This document shows positions 8,169-17,184 of a stretch of 20,947 nucleotides of DNA, piece by piece (position 1 is the first letter of the stretch; each line of letters starts with the position of its first letter). The DNA comes from Irineochytrium annulatum. Its lineage: Eukaryota > Chytridiomycota > Chytridiomycetes > Chytridiales > Chytridiaceae. Position numbers and translations under genes: made by a program. Location: the NCBI GenBank assembly GCA_027600665.1, contig JADGJL010000448.1:1-20947 (forward strand), in the 5' to 3' direction. The notes below the pieces were generated by a model. That model was given only the letters and a program-made list of their open reading frames with translations. It did not search any database and was not told the DNA's origin.

Positions 8169-9152
8169 ATGGCCTCCCCGACGAAACGAGTCCTGACCGT
8201 CGGCGCGATCGTCCTCCTTCTCTGCTTCCTCCTCTACGCCTTTTCGGACCCGCGACACCTGGACCTCGACGCCAAGGAACCCATCCCACCAGCCGTTGAT
8301 ATCAAGAAGGCCGATACGACGCCCGTTGTCGCGGGTGGCATCAAGCAGGTGGATGAGAAGGCTGATGATTCAAAGCCGCCGCCCGTGGCCGTCGCGAAGG
8401 AGGACGGCTTTACGAGCAAGGTGTACTTTGATATCATGTACACGCCGAGCGGGGGTATGTTGGTCTTCGGCAGAAATGGCAATTGGATGCTGATGCAGAT
8501 GTTGTTAGGCGCCACGACCAAGACCGAGCGTATCGTGTTCGGGCTGTACGGCAACATCGTCCCGAAGACGGCGGAGAACTTCCGCGCGCTGGCGACGGGG
8601 GAGCACGGCTTTGGGTTTAAGGGGTCGAAGTTCCACAGGATCATCAAGGTGGCGACCTCATCTCGGAAGACGCTTTTGAAAGCATCGCTAACACTGGTGT
8701 CTCCAGGATTTTATGATCCAAGGCGGTGATTTCACAAACGGCGACGGGACGGGCGGCAAGTCGATCTACGGCCCGAAATTCCCTGACGAAAACTTTGACC
8801 TGAAGCACTATGGACCGGGATACCTGTCAATGGCCAACTCGGGGAGGGACACAAACGGGAGCCAGTTCTTCATCACAACTGTGACGACAAGCTGGCTGGA
8901 CGGGAAGTGAGTAGTTTTTTGCGAATTTTTTGCTGGGATTTCTTTTAACTGATTTGGTGTGCTTTGCTCAGGCATGTCGTCTTTGGGAAAGTCATAACGG
9001 GCCTGGATATCATCTTGCAGGAAATTCAGTCAGTCGATGCACCGGGTTCTCGGCCAACGGTTTGTAAACAGCTTCTTCGATCCAGTAAAACTAAAGCGCT
9101 TTTGTATATTTTACAGCATGCGGTTACAATTGTGGATTGCGGGACTCTATAA
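8169..9152 (+). CDS. Membrane-anchored cyclophilin (peptidyl-prolyl cis-trans isomerase)
   Basis: Five exons, 8169..8454, 8509..8648, 8707..8906, 8972..9059 and 9117..9152, give 249 residues. The introns are 54, 58, 65 and 57 nt, all GT-AG. The ATG at 8169 is the first in frame and leads into a hydrophobic anchor (residues 8-25, [18 protein letters not shown]). A roughly 55-residue linker and then the cyclophilin domain follow. Catalytic residues are intact: R139 (FHRII), F144/M145/Q147 (DFMIQGGDF), F197 (GSQFFIT), W205 and H210 (WLDGKHVVFG). The end, TIVDCGTL, matches the usual cyclophilin C-terminus. Cyclophilins catalyse X-Pro isomerisation during folding, and the anchor suggests a secretory-pathway (ER/Golgi lumen) location, similar in role to cyclophilin B. 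Introns 1 and 4 are multiples of three with no in-frame stop, so their retention would only insert 18 or 19 residues. Confidence 0.92.
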
Positions 9153-9906
9153 AGGGATAATGAACAGGAACGATATTGCCGCTGCACTTTGTATGTATGT
9201 AGGAATTAGGAAGCGTAGCCCCGCATATAAAGTTGTGCTTGCTTGGAGAACCCGAGCTGCGATGACCAGCAGCGTCCAAGGGATGATAAACACGTGGAAA
9301 TAGGACAAGCACGTGAAAAAAGGGGACTGCCGATCGCCTGCCACGTAAATCCAGCTGGATTCCCACAGTCGACTGTCGCAACCACCCAGTCCCGGCGCCT
9401 GCGACGACCCCAATCAAACCATCCCTGGCACGGCGGTTCGTCCCGCTGTCACGAGCCGGGTCCAGAGCGCGTCGAGAACCTGTGACGGTCCATCCCCGCG
9501 TCATTCGTGAGCTCCCGCCCCACATTCGTTACGCGACAACCGCACCATCGCATCCGTTCGTTTCTCTCGACGCCACCGACGCCGTCGCGCGGCCCGCCCT
9601 ACGCCACAGCGGCCGCTAATCGCCGATCCAGGACAATTTGGGCGGAAAGTCAAAGTCCAGTCCCGCCAAGAAAATACCGCGCAATCCGAAGGAACCAAAA
9701 GCACCCCTCGTCCTCGCCGTGCTTGGTTTTCGGCCTCGACCACCCTCTCGACCTCCCCCGACTCCCCGACGGCCTCCGAATCCCACCGCTTCCCCTCAAC
9801 CTTGGCCGTTTAATAACCAAGTACCTCGGCCTGAGCTCTACAGCAGCTTTCACCAACCCTCATCAGCATCCACCACCTTCAATCCTCACCGCGACTTCCC
9901 TCTAGT
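9153..9906. promoter_or_regulatory. Intergenic region: cyclophilin 3' end and promoter of the Q-rich gene
   Basis: The first 170 bases are AT-rich 3' sequence; a TATAAAGG overlaps the cyclophilin stop and is probably fortuitous. From about 9490 to 9906 the plus strand becomes strongly C-rich, with many CCN runs, as is common in fungal 5' leaders just before the start codon. A long open plus frame here (to 9905) lacks an ATG. No gene is supported. Confidence 0.45.
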
Positions 9907-11208
9907 ATGGCCTCGCCCGACTCCATCATCGCAATGCCGACGTGCTCGTCCCCGCAGCCCGACGACACCATCTCGCCACCGCGGACCGTGTCACCCGCCA
10001 TCTCGTTGACAGGGTCTGTGAGGTCGGCATTCAGCGACTCGTCTTCGTCGTCGAGAGCATCGTCGAGGAACTCGGTTAACTTTAATGAGGTATGTAGCTA
10101 AACACTTTCTACGTCGCGGGACATTTCTTCCATGTGATCCCAAGAGAAGCGTTGTATTAAGTGCTTGCTTGCAATTTAGATTGTTATCGTCGGTTACACG
10201 CACCCAAAAGCCGACTACGATCGCACCTCCACGACGGTTTCTCCTCTTACGACCTCGGACATCCAGGACTTGATCGCCATGCGTCTCGAAATGAAGCGCG
10301 TTAACGACGAGCTCTGCCGCGCCTCCGCCATCCGCCGCATCCTCGAATCGCGCGCAGCCGAGGCCGCTGCTGCGGCCGACGAGGAGTTCCGCCGTCGGAA
10401 GAGGGATTCGATCTCGTCCATTGACTCGGGGTCCTCCGCCTCCACCTGCGTTGCATCCGCGCCGCAAACGCCGCAAGCCGATAGCGACTTCGTTTTTGAG
10501 CTGATGGCGGACTCATGCCAGAGGAAGATTCAGCTTCAGGAGGATCTCGAGAAGGGATTGCAGTACGCGCCCGCACAGACGTGGGCCGCCAAATCTCAGC
10601 ACCCGATGCAGTACGCTCAAAAGCAGGCCACCGTCTCTCGCCCACCGTTCCGCGTCGACTTTGTCGAGCCCGCCCAGACAAACATATACCCTCCGACGCC
10701 CCCGACGCTTGCCCGCACCCTGTCAACGCGCGTCCCGCACCCGCTTCCGCCGCACCCGCGCTCGGCGTTCGCTACGGCGTCCATCGACCACCAGCAGCCG
10801 ACTTACAACCTGCCGGCGCCTTACCCATACGACGCCTTCGCCACCTACCCCAACCTCCCCCAGCAGCAGATGTACGCGCAGCAGAACGTGTACATGCACC
10901 CGCCGCAGCCGCAGCAGGTCACGGGGCAGCAGATCGCCCAGCAGAGGGCCCAGCAGATTATGCAGGCCCGCGCAGCGCAGCAGCAGGCGGAGATGATGAG
11001 GCAGAAGCGCGAGTGGGTCGAGAGGCAGGCGCAGTTCACGGCACCGCCCGTCGTGCAGCAGCAGGTGCAGCCCGCGGTTGCTCCCGTTGGGGCTCGTAAC
11101 GTAGGGTGTGTCGGATCTGGCAGGAAAGCGACGCCGCTGTTTCTGAGTGGGAACGATATTTGGGGCGCGCCTGTCGCTGCCGGCAGCGGTTTTGGCGGGC
11201 TCTATTGA
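9907..11208 (+). CDS. Gln/Pro-rich coiled-coil protein of unknown function
   Basis: Two exons, 9907..10089 and 10180..11208, encode 403 residues. The intron 10090..10179 (GTATGT...AATTTAG) contains an in-frame TAG/TAA region and is phase 0. Residues 1-61 are Ser/Pro-rich (SPPRTVSP, a run of serines) and probably disordered, with several SP/TP sites. Residues about 90-135 look helical (MRLEMKRVNDELCRASAIRR, then an Ala/Glu/Arg stretch), a likely coiled coil. A second helical stretch follows around FVFELMADSCQRKIQLQEDL. The C-terminal half is Pro/Tyr- then Gln-rich (QQQ tracts, QIAQQRAQQIMQARAAQQQAE), ending in a Gly-rich tail. Such composition occurs in transcriptional co-regulators, RNA-granule and cytoskeletal adaptors, but no domain identifies it. 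The start is the first ATG after a long C-rich leader. Confidence 0.75.
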
Positions 11209-12461
11209 TTCGCATGACCTTGCTTCTATTGTATTCATAGCTTATTATTTAATCCTTACGTTATTTTCTGGATCCGAAGCCGTCCACCCCTCTGCTATTC
11301 TTTACACTCTAGCGCAAGCGCCCGTTACTATTTTTGTCTTGTTTCCTTTCGTCATACACTTAAGCTAACGCCCACACGTCTAATGCCCACATATTTTGCT
11401 CACGAAACGTAGTAAATCTCTGTCTTTGTCTAACCTCTGTATTTCAACTTTTTGCTTCTTTTGTATAAAAGGACTATTACTACACGCGTTTTGCCTGCAG
11501 AGGTTTGAACGTAAGCTTAATCTTTTTGTCCGGTAGTTTTTATTTGTATGATGAGATTTGTGGACATTGCCTCCACTCCCCATTTTTCTCCATTCGGTTT
11601 ATGTACCCGCTTTGCAATTGGCCCGTGGGTGTGTGTATAAACCCCCAGAAAATCCCCTTAATTCTTGCTCCTCCAAAAGTATATCAAGTCGCCGGCGTTT
11701 GCTTCGCTCTTTTAATTGTTGTATGGCTGGAGGCTATTACCCTCTGGCTCTTGCACGACCGCTCCTCTATACTTTAATTCTCCGTTAGTTCATCATTGTT
11801 TATCTTTCTGCCGTTACACCTTTGAGAAGCTCGGTTTACAGCGTCTTGCAAGCAAGCCTTGGCTTCTTTAGTTATCAGCCGTCTTCCTCTTCATTTGTTT
11901 ATTTTGTTTATCGCCCGTTGAACTGTCTTGATACGTCAAATCCTGACACCTTACTCTTTGAGACAGCCACCTTCCCGCCGCTTTTGCCCCTTTATTTTGA
12001 TTGTGAACAAAACGACCCAAACGTACGGCTGGCTCATACATTCTTCACTGTTTGGTTTGGTTCCTTAACTCTGATCCGTCCCTTGTCGCCTTACATTTAT
12101 TCTATCTATCTCCTCCTCCATTTCCTCTCTATTTATGCATTATGGCCTTCTCCCCGCACCGCGCGTGCGGAATCACTCCCTCCGTTCATTTTTTCATTAC
12201 TTTTACCTGGTTAGTCGACCTTGCAGTACTTCCTTTACTGTTGGATCTTATGACTTCAATGATGGATTTTTGTGCCGACACGACATTGACAACCTCTCGC
12301 TATTACATTACTTTCGGTGTCTAGCTTTTGGGAGTGTAAATAAATCATGATAGTGTCAAGAAAGATACTCTGTGTTATTTGGCAAAGGTTTCTATGGTAC
12401 ACTCACACAAGATATATGCATTCAAATCAAGATGCACATGCACAAATGGAGTTATGGATTA
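11209..12461. other. 1.2-kb T-rich non-coding stretch
   Basis: Immediately after the Q-rich gene the plus strand changes from GC-rich coding to strongly T/pyrimidine-rich sequence for over a kilobase. Open frames here are short, Phe/Leu/Ser-rich (decoded T-runs) and unsupported. A TGTAAATA at 12335-12342 matches the Puf/Pumilio recognition core, and an overlapping AATAAA lies at 12339-12344. If the latter is a poly(A) signal, the Q-rich gene has an unusually long 3' UTR of about 1.1 kb. A TATAAAAGG at about 11465 could instead mark a separate non-coding transcript. Confidence 0.4.
12335..12344 (+). promoter_or_regulatory. Puf-type motif overlapping an AATAAA
   Basis: TGTAAATAAA combines a Pumilio/Puf core (UGUANAUA in RNA) with a canonical poly(A) hexamer. 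It sits at the end of the T-rich stretch, consistent with a 3' end of a plus-strand transcript. This is motif-only evidence. Confidence 0.35.
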
Positions 12462-12467
12462 TTTATT
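12462..12467 (-). terminator. Poly(A) signal of the ADE8-type gene
   Basis: TTTATT on the plus strand reads AATAAA on the minus strand, about 70 nt past the stop of the GAR transformylase gene. That is a normal distance for a fungal poly(A) signal. Confidence 0.45.
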
Positions 12468-12536
12468 TATCCTGAGAGACTGCCTTCTCTCTTATCTTCA
12501 TCTTCAAAGTCCTAGCCCGCATCGTGCCAAAGACTG

Positions 12537-13187
12537 CTAAATACCCAGAGCAACCTTCGCGCCCTCTACAATCAACTCGTGCTCCACCTTGTGAATCCTC
12601 TCTTCCAGCGCCGCGACCGTGTCGCCTTCCATGAGCGGGATCTCCCTCACGAGGACCACTTCTCCCCTGTCCACCTCCGGAATAACCCGGTGCACCATCA
12701 CGCCCGTCTTGTCAATCTTCCCCTGGAGAAACGCCTCATGCGCCCGCTCGATCGCCCTCGCGCCGTCAAAGCACCCTGGGAGCGCCGGATGCAGATTGAT
12801 GATCGATCCGGGCGCAAAGCGGGCGATGAACTCGGCCGACAGGATGTGCATGAAGCCCGCGAGGACCAACAGATCGGGCATTAGCGTCTCTGACGGGGCG
12901 TCCGGGCTGACAGAGGACCGGAAAGCGGACAGAATTCGATCCGCCAGGTCGATGTCGTAGTCCACGCGAGACTTGCCGGCGTCGCGGTAGGGCTTCAAGG
13001 GGAAGGTGAGGGTCGGGATCCTGGCGTTCGCGGCCCGCTGGAGCCCGAACGCGGACGCCCGATTGGAGACAACCAGTGAGATCTCGTAGGGAAGCACCCC
13101 GCCGCCCGTCCTGGAGGCGTCGATCAGGGCCTGAAGGTTTGTTCCGTTGCCTGAGATGAGGACGACGATCCGCTTTGGTGTGCTCAT
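12537..13187 (-). CDS. ADE8: Phosphoribosylglycinamide (GAR) formyltransferase
   Basis: An intronless 216-residue protein covers the whole monofunctional GAR transformylase family (about 190-215 residues). It transfers a formyl group from 10-formyltetrahydrofolate to GAR, the third step of de novo purine synthesis, in the cytosol. Visible motifs are the phosphate/GAR-binding VLISGNGTNLQALID near the start, VSNR (40-43), LAGFMHILS (109-117), NLHPALPG with catalytic N131 and H133, and TGVMVHRVIPEVDRG with catalytic D173. The short NLHPALPGCFDG loop is the fungal ADE8 form rather than the longer bacterial HPSLLPAF form. The ATG at 13187 gives the expected N-terminus (KRIVVLISGNGTN). It is divergent from a Myb-like gene, sharing a promoter of less than 200 bp. 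Confidence 0.96.
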   Translation of the reverse strand: MSTPKRIVVLISGNGTNLQALIDASRTGGGVLPYEISLVVSNRASAFGLQRAANARIPTLTFPLKPYRDAGKSRVDYDIDLADRILSAFRSSVSPDAPSETLMPDLLVLAGFMHILSAEFIARFAPGSIINLHPALPGCFDGARAIERAHEAFLQGKIDKTGVMVHRVIPEVDRGEVVLVREIPLMEGDTVAALEERIHKVEHELIVEGAKVALGI

Positions 13188-13371
13188 GTCTGGTCTTTTT
13201 CAATGTGCTCAGATTTCTCGGTCTTTTTGTCGAGAGGCTTGGGCACTATCCAGGCAACCAACATCGCAAGTCGGCAGCGGATATTTGTCCCGGTACTGGC
13301 AACGTCGCTTTCTCCATTTCGTCTCATTCTTCAATCTTCAGTTGTTACGTCGAATCCGGGTCGACTCCGCA
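13188..13371. promoter_or_regulatory. Short shared promoter between ADE8 and the Myb-like gene
   Basis: Only 184 nt separate the two chosen start codons. I see no clear TGACTC (Gcn4/Bas1-type) site. The plus-strand frame of the Myb-like gene stays open across the whole interval, so part of it could be translated. Confidence 0.5.
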
Positions 13372-14037
13372 ATGTTCGCCCAACTCCTCGGTCGCTTCGC
13401 TCGTCATCGGAACGGGGCAATGCCAACGGGTTCCTTCATCACGCCAAAGAAACTTCCTCTCATCGTTATACCTTCCAATCCTCGCGCTGCCCCTGGTCTC
13501 CTTCGCTTTGCGTCGACGCGGGCGAGGACTCCCAGGACCGTCGGCCCTTTGCCGGGGGCAAAACTGACACCGTGGACAAAAGAGGAAGACGGCCGTCTAC
13601 GTGAGGGACGGGAGCGCGGCCTAAGCTTCGAAGAGATTCAGAAGGAGTATTTTCCGACCAGATCCGGGCACTCCGTGCGGAAAAGGTGGTTGCGCATAAG
13701 CGAGGACGCTGTTCAAAGTTGGACGCCGGAAGAAGAGGAGAAACTGATCTACGCTTACAAGGGGAATCCCAAGATTTCATTAGAGGACATGCAGTCGCTG
13801 CATTTTCCCGGGCGCTCGCTGACCTCAATCAGGGCCAAGTGGAAGCCCTACCGCTTTCTATCGTGTGAACAATCATACATTCCTAGAGGCTGGAGCACTC
13901 AAGAAGATGAACTCTTGCTGAAGGCGAGAAACGAGGAAAAGCTGGGCCTCGATGCCATTAAGAAGAAATACTTTAGCCGGCGCTCGTTACGAAACGTTGT
14001 GTCCCATTACTTTCTCATCAAACAGAAGTCGCAATGA
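13372..14037 (+). CDS. Three-repeat Myb/SANT-like protein, probably mitochondrial
   Basis: The protein has 221 residues with three tandem Myb/SANT-like modules at about 66-109 (PWTKEEDGRLREG, then RSGHSVRKRW), 117-161 (SWTPEEEEKLIYAY, then RSLTSIRAKW) and 173-216 (GWSTQEDELLLKA, then RSLRNVVSHY). Each has the leading Trp plus acidic first helix and an Arg-rich third helix, the pattern of DNA-binding Myb repeats. The first 55 residues (MFAQLLGRFARHRNG, later LLRFASTRAR) are rich in Arg and hydrophobics and nearly free of acids, typical of a mitochondrial presequence. A mitochondrial DNA-binding role is therefore inferred; a nuclear factor is the alternative. The start is uncertain: the same frame has an ATG at 13186 that would add 62 residues, also Arg-rich. 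There is no intron. Confidence 0.8.
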   Translation: MFAQLLGRFARHRNGAMPTGSFITPKKLPLIVIPSNPRAAPGLLRFASTRARTPRTVGPLPGAKLTPWTKEEDGRLREGRERGLSFEEIQKEYFPTRSGHSVRKRWLRISEDAVQSWTPEEEEKLIYAYKGNPKISLEDMQSLHFPGRSLTSIRAKWKPYRFLSCEQSYIPRGWSTQEDELLLKARNEEKLGLDAIKKKYFSRRSLRNVVSHYFLIKQKSQ

Positions 14038-14888
14038 GTGTTTTGTTAATATAATTCAAAAACATTGAACTTAATACTTGTTTATCAGCTGGCATCTCCT
14101 CTCCACTTGCCGTCACAGGATGATTATGGCCCCCATCATGCGCTTAAGACTGTTACAATGCTCCCACATCGCACACCGCCTTCGCTTGTCCTCGCAACAA
14201 ATGTCAACACAAGTGCAAGCAACACCCATCCCTTGTCGTCGAGATTAACGGGATGCGTAGTGAAAACACCGTACATTTCGCTATATTGATCCTGCTGCCA
14301 TCTTCTCTGTTGCGCCGACATGTCTCCAAAAGGGCTATGATCGGCAAGATCTTCAAGCATAGCCGGCATGAAAGAAACCTCGCGGGGATCCTGGGGAAAC
14401 GGGGAGGGTGTTGTTACGGATGAGAAGGAGAGCCTGAGGGCACATTCATCTGCCACGACCTTACGCCATCAAGAAAGTTCTATATGGTCCCAGATGCTGG
14501 AAGCCGACGCCTTCGGGCCGCTCGCAACAAGATTCTATCGGAATTCCAGATGCTGGAAGTCAACCATCGCGCCGGGAATGAGTGTCACCCATCAATGAGC
14601 TATCTTCGTCCGCGACAGGTCGGACAGCGGACGACTGGCTCGAAGACTCTCTCGAGAGCATTGGCACCATCCGCCACGATGCGTTGCAGACTCAGCGCGT
14701 TTGAACCCCATACCACGACGAACTGCATTGATACCTGGTCTCGGTGTCCTCCTTGGCCTCTGTAATCGTTGAACGGATCAATTAGGCACACCTTGTCGCC
14801 AGCGACAGATCGTCAAGGTGCCAGCTGTCGCACTTTGACGGCTCCTGTGATTTGTTTAACCAGCGGACTGTCACCTTCATCGTCAACC
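14038..14888. other. Intergenic region with no supported gene
   Basis: About 850 bases lie between two plus-strand genes. A minus-strand frame from an ATG at 14369 to a stop at 14136 (77 codons: acidic start, then a hydrophobic WVLLALVLTFVAR) is the best small candidate but matches nothing. A further minus-strand frame near 14780-14600 ends in CPTCRGRR and is also unassigned. The 14-nt sequence CCAGATGCTGGAAG occurs twice, at 14490-14503 and 14546-14559. The last 100 bases should hold the promoter of the GH16-like gene. Confidence 0.4.
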
Positions 14889-16770
14889 ATGCACCGTCTC
14901 GCGCCCACCGGCCTCCTGGCGCTCTTGGCGCTCTCCGCCGGCGTCCACTCTTCTACAACCACCACGACAACCACCACGACGGCCAACTCCCCCGGCGGCC
15001 CGACCGCAGCCCCCGAGAAGCCGTCGATCGCCAACCCTGACGGCTACTCCAGCCAGTACCGCCTCGCCTGGTCTGACGACTTTGAAGTTTTTGGCCTGGA
15101 CGCGTCCAAGTGGGCGGCCGAGGAGGGTAAAGCTATCCGCGGGCCCGCGTGGGTGTCGCCGTCAAACGTCAGGGCCGAGAATGGGCTCCTGCACCTGGAC
15201 GTGAAAAGGGAGTCCATCAAGGACAATAAAGGGAACTTCGCGACGTACACTGTCGGTCGGGCCGTGTCAAAGAGAAGCTTTGGGATGGGCTATTATGAGG
15301 CCAGGCTCAGGGTGCCGAGGACGGAGGGCTTCGAGGCGTCGTTCAGCCTGTGGACAAAGTCGGAGACGAGGGCGACGACGGAGTTGATGATCGCGGAGCT
15401 GAGCACGGAGGATCCCAGGATTTACTCGGGCGGTGTTGTGGTCCACACGGCGGAGAAGCAGGCAGAGTCCAGGATGCCGGGTTGCGATATCGTAAGGGTC
15501 GGTGACCTGGCGTCGGACAAGCTGTACCTGGAGGGAAAGCCGGCACCCATGGATTTCTCGAGTGACTTCCAGACGGTCGGGGTCGAGTGGAGGGAGCTGG
15601 ACCAAACGATTCGATACTTCCTGAACGGAGAGGGCGTCGCCATTCAGCAGTGGCCGTCAACCGCGCCCAAATTTACGGAAGGGGCGTTGACTTTGGAGGT
15701 GCGGGTGCCAGGATGGAGCGAGGTCGATGACTCGGCCATGGCGGAGAGGCAAAGTGTGCTGGTGGACTATGTCGCGTACTATAACGTACCCGTGAGTGTT
15801 CGCGCTATGAATCCAACTGCCGCCGTATTGCTGACTGTGCGAATCAGTTGGCTGGCACGCCTGCCGCCGCCGCTGCGGAATTGAAGGAGGCCGTGAAATC
15901 CGCCGAAGCCCTCGCTGCGGAGGCCGCCAAAAAGGCCGCTGACGACGCCGCCCTCCAGGCCGCCGACCTCGCGGCCCAGAAAGCCGCTGACCTTGCCGCC
16001 GACGCCGCCCGTCTCGCAGCCGAGGCCGCCCGCCTCGCCTCCAACCCCGGCGTGCCGCCCGCATCCAACGCCGCTAAGCCCGTCATCCAAGACAAGGACG
16101 ACGAGCCCCAGCAGGTTGTCACGCGGTCGTGCGCCCACTGCTCGGGCACGCCCATCAACCTCTACTCCTGCCCGCGCCAGCGCTTCACAACTCCCACGAA
16201 CTTGATCGGCGGCCAGACGACGGACGCGACGAACGCGCAGCGCGCGAAGAACGGTGACCTCGTCCTCCTGGCCGTCGGCGCGCCACCCGGTCTCCCTCAT
16301 CAGAGCGTCACGCTCGCGCCCGTGGGGAAGTGCTATGACGGCATCGCGGCGGGGGGCGTGTCGGCGCTGGAGATTGTCGCAAGGGTGGCCGATGGCGTGA
16401 GGTTCGAGGTGGAGGTGTGGGATCTGGCTCCGGACTGCAGGGAGAAGGGCGCGAGGATCACGGTGGAGCCGACGAAAGTCGGAGGGTTTGATGTTGATGC
16501 TGGGTTCAACAAGTACATGGTGGGTTGTGATATTGTGGAGCCCACGGCTTTTGGTTGCGAATGCATCTGACTTATTATGATTAGGTCCCGTTGACGGGCA
16601 CGACCCTCACGCTGTCCCGCCTCGGCGGTTACAACATTAAGAACATCCACCCTGCCACGTACGGGACTTCCATCACCATCCGATGCACCTCCTTTATCAT
16701 GAACGGGAAGGCCAAGTTCGTCGTTCCGCGCGTGAGGAGGCACAAGCGCAGCTCCGTGCTGGATCTCTGA
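14889..16770 (+). CDS. Secreted GH16-fold protein with Ala-rich stalk and Cys-rich C-terminal domain
   Basis: Three exons, 14889..15791, 15848..16519 and 16585..16770, encode 586 residues; the introns are 56 and 65 nt, both phase 0. The ATG at 14889 opens a signal peptide (residues 1-21, LLALLALSAGVHS) followed by a poly-Thr stretch. Residues about 50-300 have the GH16 beta-sandwich pattern: WSDDFEVFGLDASKW, then FGMGYYEARLRV, then FQTVGVEWRELDQTIRYFLNG, ending in VDYVAYYNVP. GH16 enzymes cleave or transfer beta-glucans and galactans. The expected ExDxxE catalytic motif reads ELMIAE (E165, M167, E170), so both glutamates remain but the central Asp is Met. Residues 307-365 are an Ala-rich helix with heptads (KAADLAA, DAARLAA, EAARLAS). 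The C-terminal domain of about 200 residues has six Cys, probably three disulfides, and ends in a basic RVRRHKR tail; I do not recognise it. A cell-wall or carbohydrate-binding role is inferred. Confidence 0.82.
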
Positions 16771-17184
16771 ATATCACTTTTACAGTAGATTTGGGTTCAG
16801 AGCGTAGAAACATCCAACAATAGATGGTAAACAATTTCCGGTTTCCGTTATATATAGATCCTTTATACTGGTAAATGAATGGAATACAGCACATCCAATA
16901 CGATAATCATAGTAACAAGTGTAGCTGCTGGTATGCGTTAAAACTATGTGCGTGCAAGTTTCGAAAGCTGTGAAGGAGAGAAAAACATTAACAAAGAGAA
17001 GGCAGGCCAACTAAAGGTAAATGAGAAAGTGATTGATATAAGATCGAAAGCCTGTCACCGTTTGACGAATAGAGAATTTTCAAATAAAGGTGGCAGTGAA
17101 GTAAGAAGATTGGTTCCGGTCAAAATTAACAAGTCAGCCCGTGAGACTCAAGAAAAAGCCTTCAGCAGAAGCATGAGGAAGTCC
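16771..17184. other. Convergent AT-rich intergenic region
   Basis: This is the 3' spacer between the GH16-like gene (plus) and the antiporter gene (minus). An AATAAA near 17083 on the plus strand is a possible poly(A) signal, rather distant from the GH16-like stop. No gene or RNA is visible. Confidence 0.45.

Noticed and set aside
9145..9155. TATAAAGG as a promoter TATA box
   Set aside because: It overlaps the cyclophilin stop codon and is over 700 bases from the next start, so it is probably coincidental.
9507..9905. 132-codon plus-strand frame ending just before the Q-rich gene
   Set aside because: It has no ATG (it begins at GTG), is Pro/Ser/Arg-rich as expected from a C-rich leader, and shows no domain.
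10515..11099. 194-codon plus-strand frame inside the Q-rich gene
   Set aside because: It overlaps the Q-rich frame, which has a proper ATG, an intron and a stop. The alternative is an Ala/Arg shadow.
11822..12214. 130-codon plus-strand frame in the T-rich stretch, apparently hydrophobic
   Set aside because: The Phe/Leu/Ser richness is what T-rich DNA encodes by chance. There is no ATG in good context and no helix pattern beyond composition.
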